From Streptococcus parasanguinis (GTDB lineage: Bacteria; Bacillota; Bacilli; Lactobacillales; Streptococcaceae): a stretch of DNA of 64,000 nt. The stretch covers positions 1,206,501 through 1,270,500 of the forward strand of contig NZ_CP134147.1 of assembly GCF_032163505.1 (NCBI RefSeq), read 5' to 3'. This document shows, piece by piece, positions 37,992 through 46,506 of this stretch. The notes below the pieces were generated by a model. It had not been told where the DNA came from and searched no databases. It saw only the letters and a list, made by a program, of their open reading frames with translations. A program made the translations under genes and the position numbers. Numbering within the stretch: position 1 is the stretch's first letter; every line of letters begins with the position of its first letter.

Positions 37992-40900
37992 CTATTCATC
38001 TTTGTGAGCTTTGCCAAGTGACAAAAGGCTGGTGAGCATGAGTCCTAGGAAGCCAAAGAGAGTCCAAGAGCTTGTTGCTTGACCTGTTTTTGGAAGGCTT
38101 GGTTGGCTTGTCACTTCTATCTTATCTTTATCAGCTCTTTGAGCCAATTCTTGTGCAGTTTCTTCTTTTTGTTCCTTACGGAAGTCCATCGGATCTCGAC
38201 CGTGGCTTGGTTTTTGAGGAATTTCAGAAATAGCTGGATTGGTTGGCGTCATTGGATTACTTGGAACAATTGGTTTTTCCGCTTGATCTACTGGACTTGG
38301 GTCTTGTTCAGGATCTACTTTTGGTTGAATGGTTGCAATTGGCAAGATCCGATCTGCCAATGACGCATAGTCTGTATCTTTTTCACTTGGTTGATAACGG
38401 AACAAGAGAGATCGACTGTCTTCTACGATTGGAATCGTTGCAGAAATAGAATCTGTCTTGAAGGTCACTTCATAAGGATCTGCAAAATAGATGTAATCTG
38501 GATCATAGGTGTGCAAACTCAAAACCAGTCGATGGCCTTTTTTCACTGTATAGAGATTTGGTTGCAGATACATGGTGTAATCATGATATTCGTTTTCTTT
38601 CAGATCAATAGAATGACTAGAACTTGCTGAGTCATAGCGAGATGCTGGATTGGCCAGATTCATCCAACCACGCGCAATCACCACACTCTTAACCTTGTGG
38701 GTCTTGTAACGTTTGAGAGGCAAGGTTTCAAGGTTGCTACCATTCCAGTAGCCTGTCTCATCGATGGTTTCTTTTTCCAATGTGCGCGTGCTATAACCGT
38801 CTTTGTCATAGGTGATTTCTTCTTTGACCACATCAAAGTCTTCGTCTGAAACATCCATCAGGGTCGCACTGACATGAGCATGGTTTTTGTCTCCCTTGAC
38901 AAAAGCAGCGCTAAAATGCACAGGAATATGGCCTTTGATGGTGACATCTTGGTCGACGGTGGCTGCATAGGAAGCTGCCACTTCGGAAGAATGGAAGGCT
39001 GCATCTTGGTTACGTGTAGTCCAGTTATTTCCTGTACCATAGTAATCGCCAGTTACTGTCACATCCTCCCGTTTAGAGTAGATTCGAGCGGAGATGGCAT
39101 TGTTGGTATCCCATTTATCAAAACGACGCCATTTACTTGGATCTAGATTGTCCTGAGCTGTTACTTGTGGAAGGTTTTCAATCCCATTTTCAATACCGTA
39201 GAGGTAATGGCTATACCAGAGATTCATCAGGTCATTAAAGGCTTGGCCTGCGACTTCTGTCCCTGACCAACGAGTAGATGGATAGATGTGATTGCCCTGG
39301 TGGAGCAAGACCTTGGCATCGATCCCCGCCTTTTTATAGGCTTCTAACATGAGTTCAAAATGTTTGGGTTTGACATTGTCATCATTGAGCCCTTGGATAA
39401 TGAGAGGGGCCGCTTTCAGATTGGCTGCATTGAGCGTGTAGTCGCGTTTAGCATATTCTTCGTTGTAATTATGACCATCCTTGTGTTGGAGCTCATTGAG
39501 CTTGGTGATATAGGCTGCATAGTAATCCTTGACCTTGTCCCAATCTTCCTTGTCAAGGATACGACCAGAGGTATAGACAGATAACCAGGAAAGGTCATTG
39601 GAAGCTCCTGTATCAAGGGGAGAGCCTTGGCTGTTGAAATGGTCATACCAACTAGCAATCCCTGCGGCTGGCACAATGGTCTTGAGCCCTTCAACCCCAG
39701 TGGACGCTACACCAAATGTCGTCGTACCTGCCCAAGACAAGCCTGTCATAGCGACATTGCCGTTGGACCAGTCTGCCTTAACTTCCTGGTTGCTAGTCTT
39801 ATCAGAGTAGGCTTTGCGTTTGCCGTTGAGCCACTCCACGATATTCTTGTATGCGGCCACTTCAAGATCAGAGCCGGTCGTATTGATCCCGTCTGATCCT
39901 TTTGAGCCCAAACCACTACTGGTCACCACTGCATAACCACGAACTAAGAAATAATTGTACCAGTTGAGATTTTCGTAATCATAATGCGTATAATCTTCAG
40001 AGCTTTCACGTGGATTGACGTAGTACCAATCCTTTGGATCAGTTGCTTTGGCTACTTCTTCTGTCGTAACAGACTTGGTTGCTTGGCGTTTGGCAGGTTT
40101 TTCATAGAGCTTGGCCATATCGAAGTTTCCACCTTCTTTGAGGCCAATTGCCTCTAAGGTACGCTCTTCTGTTGTTCCTGTTACATAAGGACTAGCTTCA
40201 AAAATGGTCGCAGCTTTATAGTCCCCATTGACAGCAGCTTTTGGCACCTGCACGAAGGTCTTGACCAAGTCAGGCTTGCCATCTCCATCCGTATCATAAT
40301 CAGTTTCCACATAGACAATATAGCGGACGATGTCACTCTTGTCATAGGAGTAATGCTCCGGATCGTCCCCTGGCGTAAATGGGAAAATAGGTTGTGCTTT
40401 GCCATTCAAAAAGAGAGGTGTCTTCTTGTCAGCTCGGTAAGCGGCACGGAGCTGTTTGGCTACATCAACCATCGAAGTGAGATTAGTGACTGGAGCAGAG
40501 CCCTCCACTCCTTCCTTGACCATCCCTAGGCTCTTGGCAAAAGCTAATCGGTCTTTATCAGTAGATCCGACTTGATTTTCCTTGGTAGAAGCCCAGTTCA
40601 ATAGTTGATTGACTGCCTCCGTCACAGTGACTTCTTTTTCACGATCCTGATCGGTTACAGTTGCACCAGTAATTTCAGCCAAGTCTCCTTGGGTTACTTT
40701 TGGAGCTGTGCTCACCTCTTGACTGCCAACGGTAGGCGTCGCAGGCGCAGGGCTTGGCTGATTGGCTAGAGTGGACTCAACAGTTGGGGCGCTCACTACC
40801 GCTGGACTTGACGCAGGTTCTTCATGTAGCTCAGTCGTCGGAGTAGTTGTCGGAGCGGTTGGCGAAGTGGTTGGTCTGTTAGTTTCTGAAACCTCTTCCA

Positions 40901-41102
40901 CTTTTTCAGGATGTACGGTTTCTTTAGTGTCTCCTTGTGTTGAGGTCACTGTTTCAGTAACTTCAGGACTTACCGTAGAAGGAGTAACCGTCTCCTCAGT
41001 AGTTGTGCTGCTTACTTGGTCTGCTTGCACATGCTGGGCGAGTACAGCAGGACTAATCAGTAAACCTGCAACGAGTAGAGAAACAAGAGTTGTTTTTTTC
41101 AT
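37992..41102 (-). CDS. Cell-wall-anchored Xaa-Pro dipeptidyl-peptidase
   Basis: The 1036-aa surface enzyme has a signal peptide (MKKTTLVSLLVAGLLISPAV), then about 110 residues rich in Thr, Pro, Ser and Glu. The S15 catalytic region carries the serine in MTGLSWAGTTTFG and further sites in GLNDDNVKPKHFE (Asp) and HQGNHIYPS (His). A beta-rich C-terminal domain and a Pro-rich spacer precede the sortase signal LPKTG with a hydrophobic tail. It releases X-Pro dipeptides from proline-rich host peptides. The start at 41102 follows AAAGGAG. A paralogue lies 2.3 kb upstream. Confidence 0.93.
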   Translation of the reverse strand: MKKTTLVSLLVAGLLISPAVLAQHVQADQVSSTTTEETVTPSTVSPEVTETVTSTQGDTKETVHPEKVEEVSETNRPTTSPTAPTTTPTTELHEEPASSPAVVSAPTVESTLANQPSPAPATPTVGSQEVSTAPKVTQGDLAEITGATVTDQDREKEVTVTEAVNQLLNWASTKENQVGSTDKDRLAFAKSLGMVKEGVEGSAPVTNLTSMVDVAKQLRAAYRADKKTPLFLNGKAQPIFPFTPGDDPEHYSYDKSDIVRYIVYVETDYDTDGDGKPDLVKTFVQVPKAAVNGDYKAATIFEASPYVTGTTEERTLEAIGLKEGGNFDMAKLYEKPAKRQATKSVTTEEVAKATDPKDWYYVNPRESSEDYTHYDYENLNWYNYFLVRGYAVVTSSGLGSKGSDGINTTGSDLEVAAYKNIVEWLNGKRKAYSDKTSNQEVKADWSNGNVAMTGLSWAGTTTFGVASTGVEGLKTIVPAAGIASWYDHFNSQGSPLDTGASNDLSWLSVYTSGRILDKEDWDKVKDYYAAYITKLNELQHKDGHNYNEEYAKRDYTLNAANLKAAPLIIQGLNDDNVKPKHFELMLEAYKKAGIDAKVLLHQGNHIYPSTRWSGTEVAGQAFNDLMNLWYSHYLYGIENGIENLPQVTAQDNLDPSKWRRFDKWDTNNAISARIYSKREDVTVTGDYYGTGNNWTTRNQDAAFHSSEVAASYAATVDQDVTIKGHIPVHFSAAFVKGDKNHAHVSATLMDVSDEDFDVVKEEITYDKDGYSTRTLEKETIDETGYWNGSNLETLPLKRYKTHKVKSVVIARGWMNLANPASRYDSASSSHSIDLKENEYHDYTMYLQPNLYTVKKGHRLVLSLHTYDPDYIYFADPYEVTFKTDSISATIPIVEDSRSLLFRYQPSEKDTDYASLADRILPIATIQPKVDPEQDPSPVDQAEKPIVPSNPMTPTNPAISEIPQKPSHGRDPMDFRKEQKEETAQELAQRADKDKIEVTSQPSLPKTGQATSSWTLFGFLGLMLTSLLSLGKAHKDE

Positions 41103-41233
41103 AAAATGGTCTCCTTTCACCATTTTCAAAGTCAGTCCTAGCGGAGCCTGACTCTATTATGTTATATTCTCACTTCATTTCTTTCATGTATGCGATTTCT
41201 TTTCTAGAAAGGGCTTGCTTCCAGCGCAAAAAT

Positions 41234-41262
41234 TTGTCGCATCCAACTATTTTTGGTAAAAT
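41234..41262 (+). promoter_or_regulatory. Promoter of the alpha-amylase gene
   Basis: TTGTCG (41234-41239), a 17-bp spacer and TAAAAT (41257-41262) lie 31 bp ahead of the chosen start codon. The 190-bp gap also must hold the divergent promoter of the wall peptidase. Confidence 0.6.
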
Positions 41263-41292
41263 AGGAACATTCACATGAAAGAAGAAATAAAA

Positions 41293-42756
41293 ATGGAAAA
41301 TCAAACCTTAATGCAATATTTTGAGTGGTATTTGCCCGCTGATGGGAACCACTGGACGCGTCTTGCTGAAGATGCGCAACACTTAGCAGACTTGGGTATT
41401 CGTAAAGTCTGGATGCCACCTGCCTTTAAAGCTACATCTAACAATGACGTTGGGTACGGAGTCTATGACCTCTTTGATTTGGGCGAGTTCGATCAAAAAG
41501 GAACGGTTCGTACCAAATACGGTTTCAAAGACGATTATCTTCAAGCCATTCAAGCCCTCAAAGATGCAGGGATTCAACCAATGGCCGATGTCGTTCTTAA
41601 CCACAAAGCTGCTGCAGATGGTTTAGAAGAATTCGAGGTCGTTGAGGTCGATCCGATGGATCGAAACAAGATCCTTACCGAACCTTTCACCATTCAAGGA
41701 TGGACCAAATTCACCTTTGATGGCCGAAATGGCGCCTATAATGACTTCCACTGGCATTGGTACCATTTCACCGGTACGGACTACGATGCTTCACGTAATA
41801 AAAGTGGGATCTACCAAATCCAAGGGGACAACAAAGGTTGGGCCCATGGAGATCTGGTTGACAAGGAAAACGGAAACTACGATTACCTCATGTACGCCGA
41901 TATCGATTTCAAACATCCCGAGGTTGTAGAAAATCTCGACCAATGGGCTGAATGGTTTATCGAAACAACAGGGGTTGAGGGATTCCGTCTGGATGCAGTC
42001 AAACACATTGACTCCTTCTTTATGAAGAATTTCATCCACAATATCACCAAAAAATATGGTGAAGATTTCTACGTCTTTGGTGAATTTTGGAATGGGGACA
42101 CAGAAACCAACGATGAGTACTTGGAAAGCATTGACTACTTATACGACTTGATCGATGTGGCCCTCCACCAAAATCTCTTCCGAGCTAGTCAAGAAGGTGA
42201 AAATTTCGACCTTCGAACTATTTTTGACGGAACACTAGCACTCAATCATCCTGAACAGGCCGTAACCTTTGTGGACAACCATGATACCCAACGAGGGCAA
42301 GCCTTGGAATCTACCATCCAAGAATGGTTTAAGCCTGCAGCCTATGCCTTGATCTTACTTCGTGAAGCTGGTTTGCCTTGTGTCTTCTATGGAGACTACT
42401 ACGGTATCGAGGGCCAATTTGCGCAAGAAAGTTTCCAAGGGGTCCTCGATCGACTCTTATGGGTTCGTAAAGATCTGGCCTATGGGGAAGAAACGGACTA
42501 CTTCGATGATCCTAATTGCATCGGTTGGACACGTTCAGGTTCAGAAGAATCAGCACCAATCGCCTGCTTGATTTCCAATAACCAAGCTGCTACAAAAGTC
42601 ATGGAGATCGGCTCATCCTACGCAGGCCTCACCTACTATGATGTACTAGAAAATTGTAGCGAAACCGTCCAAGTCCAAGAAGACGGTACTGCTGAATTCC
42701 CAGTGGCAGAACGTTCCGTCAGTGTCTGGGTAGCCCAAGATACAGAGGGGCAATAA
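41293..42756 (+). CDS. Cytoplasmic alpha-amylase (GH13)
   Basis: The 487-aa enzyme hydrolyses alpha-1,4-glucans and, without a signal peptide, works on intracellular glycogen or imported maltodextrin. The GH13 motifs are ADVVLNHKA, FRLDAVKHID (nucleophile Asp), FGEFWNG (acid/base Glu) and FVDNHDTQ. The start MENQTLMQYFEWYLP is typical for this Firmicute family, and the in-frame ATG 18 bp upstream would leave no room for a leader. Confidence 0.93.
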   Translation: MENQTLMQYFEWYLPADGNHWTRLAEDAQHLADLGIRKVWMPPAFKATSNNDVGYGVYDLFDLGEFDQKGTVRTKYGFKDDYLQAIQALKDAGIQPMADVVLNHKAAADGLEEFEVVEVDPMDRNKILTEPFTIQGWTKFTFDGRNGAYNDFHWHWYHFTGTDYDASRNKSGIYQIQGDNKGWAHGDLVDKENGNYDYLMYADIDFKHPEVVENLDQWAEWFIETTGVEGFRLDAVKHIDSFFMKNFIHNITKKYGEDFYVFGEFWNGDTETNDEYLESIDYLYDLIDVALHQNLFRASQEGENFDLRTIFDGTLALNHPEQAVTFVDNHDTQRGQALESTIQEWFKPAAYALILLREAGLPCVFYGDYYGIEGQFAQESFQGVLDRLLWVRKDLAYGEETDYFDDPNCIGWTRSGSEESAPIACLISNNQAATKVMEIGSSYAGLTYYDVLENCSETVQVQEDGTAEFPVAERSVSVWVAQDTEGQ

Positions 42757-42771
42757 CCTTTATATGTAATT

Positions 42772-42808
42772 TTCTCCTAGGATCTACACCTTCCTAGGAG
42801 AATTTTTT
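42772..42808 (+). terminator. Terminator after the amylase gene
   Basis: An 11-bp perfect stem (42772-42782 with 42792-42802) is followed by six T on the plus strand. Confidence 0.9.
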
Positions 42809-42903
42809 CCTGTAAAAATTTTATAGGAAATACAGCTTCATTTTAGCACTATAAGAAAGCGCTGTCAATGGGTATCGCGTCTATTTGAAAGAAATAAAGA
42901 GCA

Positions 42904-42938
42904 TCAAAAAAACTCGTTTTCCGGTTTGGAAAACGAGT
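42904..42938 (-). terminator. Terminator after trxA
   Basis: An 11-bp perfect stem (42912-42922 with 42928-42938) with a 5-nt loop is followed by seven T on the minus strand. Confidence 0.9.
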
Positions 42939-42945
42939 CTTCTTT

Positions 42946-43260
42946 TTAGCTCAATTCTGCAATGATTTCTTTCAATTGGGCTTTCGTATGAACTCCAGCC
43001 ACTTGTTTGACAACTTGTCCATCTTTTTTAAAGAGAAGAGTTGGAATCGACATGATACCGAATTGACGCGCTGTATTTGGATTTTCATCGACATCCATCT
43101 TACAGATTTTCAAATCATCTTCATGTACTTCTTCTGCCAACTGATCCAAGATTGGAGCTTGCATGCGGCATGGACCGCACCAAGTTGCCCAAAAGTCAAT
43201 CAAGACAAGGCCTTGGCTGGTTTCTTGTTCAAAAGTTGCATCTGTGATTATGTGTGCCAT
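42946..43260 (-). CDS. trxA: Thioredoxin
   Basis: The 104-aa protein has the redox motif WATWCGPCRMQAP and the cis-Pro loop MSIPTLLFKKDG. It reduces disulfides in cytoplasmic proteins. It is a single gene, between the amylase and the second wall peptidase, with a GGAGG site and its own terminator. Confidence 0.97.
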   Translation of the reverse strand: MAHIITDATFEQETSQGLVLIDFWATWCGPCRMQAPILDQLAEEVHEDDLKICKMDVDENPNTARQFGIMSIPTLLFKKDGQVVKQVAGVHTKAQLKEIIAELS

Positions 43261-43357
43261 ATTTCCTCCTTTTTCAGTAGTGACTACTGATTCTGCATTT
43301 CTACTTTTATTTTACACTAAAAGATGCCATTTTAGAAATATTTGCTACGGGGAGTCC

Positions 43358-46300
43358 TTAGGCATCTTCTCTCTTTTTGCGCCAAAAGATGAGGCTAGAA
43401 GCTGTTAGGCTAATCACCCCTAAGAGACCCAGAGAATGGTCTTTGCTCCCTGTTTGAGGAAGCGTATGATCTGCTTTCTCTCCTCCCACTACAAGAGTTG
43501 CAGCTTGAGGATCTTCTGCCAATCCTTGTGAAACAAATTGAGGTCCATAAGATACAGCTAGTGTATGAAGAGAGTGCTCTTGTCTTGCTGATCCTATTTG
43601 CATCTGCTCTGCTTTTTCAGGAAGAGTTTGGCTTGGTTGGACAAAGGATTCTGGGCTTGGAAGCCTATATTCTTCCTTGTAGTGCACTTCTGGAGCGACT
43701 AGAGCAGCACCTTCAACTTCTGGTAAATTCGCATAGTCTGTATCTGTTGCACTTGGTACATAAGCTGCCTTTTGGGCGCGGGTCTTTTCAACAATTGGAA
43801 TCGCCGCCTGGATAGAATCTGTCTTAAAGGTCACTTCATATGGATGCTCCACCGTTAAATCAGATGGGTCATAGGTGTTGAAAACAAGTGCTAACTTGTG
43901 ACCTTTCTTAACCGTATAGAGATTTGGTTGGAGATAGACCGTATAATCGTGGTATTCTCCCACTTTTGGCTCGATGCTAGCTCGTGAGCTTGCTGAATCG
44001 TAGCCAGACTCAGGGTTCGCAAGGTTGATCCAGCCTTTCGCAATCACCTTGTACTTGGTCTTGATGGTTTCGTATTCGGCAACAGATAGGTTGCTTAAAT
44101 TGCTTCCCATCCAGAAAGCGTCTGCCGTTTTATCTTGCTTGACGCTACCATTTCCTACCACGTCAAAGTCCTCATCTGCCACATCTACCAAGAGGGCGTT
44201 GATTTGGAAATTCTTTCCTTGACCCTTGGCAAGAGCTGCCTTGAAATGAACAGGGATGTGGCCCTTGATCGTAGTGTCCTCAGTAACATCAGAAACGAAG
44301 GTCAGATTGGCCTTAGAGGAGGCTTTGCTGACAGTTTCATTACGGTTAGCGATCTCAACACCTGCAGCCGCATAATCACTAGAAATGGTTTCTTCTAGAC
44401 GTTTCGAGCTTGCATTCAAGAAGAGACGTTGACTGCTCTTCCAGTTATCATAGCTGGTCCACTTGCTTGGATCATAGTTGTTTTGAGCTAGGACCGCTGG
44501 CAAGCTTTCGACGTGATTGTCCACTCCGTAGAGGTAATGGGTCAGCCAGGTATTGAGCAGGTCATAAAAGTCCTGACCATTGGCGGTGATGCCGTATCCC
44601 CGTGACATAGCCGCTGGATAGACGTGATCTCCTTGGTGGAGATAGAGCTTGACATCTTGGCCTGCTTTCTTGAGGGCATCGTACATGAGTTCAAAGTGTT
44701 TGGTCTTGACATTGTCATCATTCAAGCCATGGACGATCAGGGCGCTGGTCTTGAGATTTTCCGGATGAAGGGTATAATCCCGCTCCTTCCAGACATCACT
44801 GTAGTTACGATCATGGGCGTACTGGTCCTTGTTCAATTGGTTGATGTAGTTGGAATAGTTTTGCCAAATCCCTGCCCAGTCGTCTTGGTCCAGCATCCGC
44901 GTGCTAACGTAGAGGGATAGCCATGAAAGATCACTATAAGGCGCATTGCCAAACTGGGTTCCTTGGCTATTGAAATAATCATACCAAGAGGCAATCCCTG
45001 CTGCTGGAACGATGGTCTTTAGGCCTTCTACGCCTGTCGCTGCCACACCAAAGGTCGTGGTTCCAGCCCAGGAGAGACCGGTCATAGCGACATTGCCTGT
45101 TGCCCAGTCTGCCTTGATTTCAACATTGCTAGTCTTATCGGTGTAGGCCTTGCGTTTGCCATTGACCCACTCGATGATATTCTTGAAGGCATTGATTTCG
45201 AGATCAGAACCTGTGGTGTTAAATCCTTCTGATCCCTTGGTACCAAGTCCCGCACTCGAGATAAAGGCATAGCCTCTGACCAAGAAATAGTCGTACCAGT
45301 TCAGATCTTCGTAGTCATAGATATACTCGTAGGGACTGTAGTAATACCAATCCGATGCCTTGGCTTTTTTGGCTGCTTCTACTGTTGTTTCACTGCTTAC
45401 TGGCTGTCTCTTTGCAGGTTGGCTGTGCAGTTTCTTCATGTCATAGCTACCGTCCGTTGGAAGCCCCAAACTTTCGAGGGTCACGTAGTTTTCATCAAGC
45501 GTCCCCGCTACGTAAGGGCGCGCTTCCAGAATAGTGGCTGCCTTAAAATCACCTTGCGCTACTGCTTTTGGTAGTTGAACAATGGCTTTGACTAAGTCAG
45601 GCTTGCCATCTGCGTCGGTGTCGTAGTCCGTTTCGACATAGACAGGGAAGCGTACAATTTGGCTGTCTTCATATTTGTAGTCTTGGTCTGCTTTTTCTCC
45701 CGTCGTATAAGGGAAAATCGGCTGGGCACGACCATTTAAAAAGAGCGGGCTTTTCTTTTCAGCCCGGTAGGCATCGTAGAGTTTCTTAGCTGTTTCATAC
45801 ATCTTGGCCAATTCTGGCTGACTAACCTTACGAGTCAAATCTTCTGATTTTTCAATCAAGCCTAAACTCTTGGCAAAGCGTTCGCGATCTGCTTGGCTTT
45901 GGCCCAATTGGCTAGGATCTGTTGCTGCCCATTGAAGCAAGCCATTAACAGCATCTTGGACCGTCAACTCTTTAGGGGCCTGATCAGCTGCAAGGGTGCT
46001 ACCTGTAACCTTTGCTAAATCATTACTTGTTGCCGGAGCTTCTGAACTGGGAGCAGATTGAGGTGCAGCTTCCCTGTTGGTTGTTGCTGGACTTGCTACT
46101 GGGACCGTAGGCTCACTTTGTCTTGTGTGTTCTTCTGTAGCAGGGGCTACTTGATTTGCAACTGCCGTCCGATCCAGCGATGCCTCACTCAAGCTCGCTC
46201 CTTCTTCACTAGAGCTAGTACTTGTGTCACGTGCTGTCGGTGTTGCTTCAGTAGATGGAGCATGGACCACTTCTGTCGATGGAGCTAACTCTTCTGTCTG

Positions 46301-46387
46301 CTCATCTGCTGCTGCTACTTGATGCAAGACCATCGGTGCGATCAATAAACTTGATGCGACAATGGAAACCATTGTTTTCTTTTTCAT
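43358..46387 (-). CDS. Second cell-wall-anchored Xaa-Pro dipeptidyl-peptidase
   Basis: The 1009-aa paralogue of the enzyme at 37992 has a signal peptide (MVSIVASSLLIAPMVLHQV), a Ser/Thr/Ala/Pro-rich stretch of about 120 residues and the same S15 core. The serine is in MTGLSWAGTTTFG, Asp in HGLNDDNVKTKHFE and His in HQGDHVYPA. The sortase signal is LPQTG, a non-standard but accepted variant, followed by a hydrophobic segment and KKRED. A cre-like site lies inside its promoter. Confidence 0.92.
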   Translation of the reverse strand: MKKKTMVSIVASSLLIAPMVLHQVAAADEQTEELAPSTEVVHAPSTEATPTARDTSTSSSEEGASLSEASLDRTAVANQVAPATEEHTRQSEPTVPVASPATTNREAAPQSAPSSEAPATSNDLAKVTGSTLAADQAPKELTVQDAVNGLLQWAATDPSQLGQSQADRERFAKSLGLIEKSEDLTRKVSQPELAKMYETAKKLYDAYRAEKKSPLFLNGRAQPIFPYTTGEKADQDYKYEDSQIVRFPVYVETDYDTDADGKPDLVKAIVQLPKAVAQGDFKAATILEARPYVAGTLDENYVTLESLGLPTDGSYDMKKLHSQPAKRQPVSSETTVEAAKKAKASDWYYYSPYEYIYDYEDLNWYDYFLVRGYAFISSAGLGTKGSEGFNTTGSDLEINAFKNIIEWVNGKRKAYTDKTSNVEIKADWATGNVAMTGLSWAGTTTFGVAATGVEGLKTIVPAAGIASWYDYFNSQGTQFGNAPYSDLSWLSLYVSTRMLDQDDWAGIWQNYSNYINQLNKDQYAHDRNYSDVWKERDYTLHPENLKTSALIVHGLNDDNVKTKHFELMYDALKKAGQDVKLYLHQGDHVYPAAMSRGYGITANGQDFYDLLNTWLTHYLYGVDNHVESLPAVLAQNNYDPSKWTSYDNWKSSQRLFLNASSKRLEETISSDYAAAGVEIANRNETVSKASSKANLTFVSDVTEDTTIKGHIPVHFKAALAKGQGKNFQINALLVDVADEDFDVVGNGSVKQDKTADAFWMGSNLSNLSVAEYETIKTKYKVIAKGWINLANPESGYDSASSRASIEPKVGEYHDYTVYLQPNLYTVKKGHKLALVFNTYDPSDLTVEHPYEVTFKTDSIQAAIPIVEKTRAQKAAYVPSATDTDYANLPEVEGAALVAPEVHYKEEYRLPSPESFVQPSQTLPEKAEQMQIGSARQEHSLHTLAVSYGPQFVSQGLAEDPQAATLVVGGEKADHTLPQTGSKDHSLGLLGVISLTASSLIFWRKKREDA

Positions 46388-46421
46388 GTCAGTCTCCTAA
46401 CTTTTTGTAATCAACACTCCC

Positions 46422-46450
46422 ATTATACTATGTAAGCGTTTTAAGATCAA
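46422..46450 (-). promoter_or_regulatory. Promoter of the second wall peptidase with cre-like site
   Basis: TTGATC (46445-46450), a 17-bp spacer and TATAAT (46422-46427) on the minus strand. The spacer contains ATGTAAGCGTTTTAA (46430-46444), one base off the cre consensus, placed to let CcpA block RNA polymerase. Confidence 0.75.
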
Positions 46451-46470
46451 ACAGATATTCATCTGATCCA

Positions 46471-46498
46471 CAAAAAAACCGAGGCATCAGCCTCGGTT
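46471..46498 (-). terminator. Terminator after the peptide-binding lipoprotein gene
   Basis: A 9-bp perfect stem (46477-46485 with 46490-46498) with a 4-nt loop and seven T on the minus strand. Confidence 0.9.
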
Positions 46499-46506
46499 AT
46501 CGATCC

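Noticed and set aside
40762-41151. 129-codon plus-strand open frame rich in Val, Ser and Thr
   Set aside because: It is the reverse of the Thr/Pro/Ser-rich stretch of the wall peptidase; such low-complexity regions often stay open on both strands.
42852-42868. cre-like GAAAGCGCTGTCA
   Set aside because: It lies between two convergent genes after their stop codons, so it has no promoter to control.
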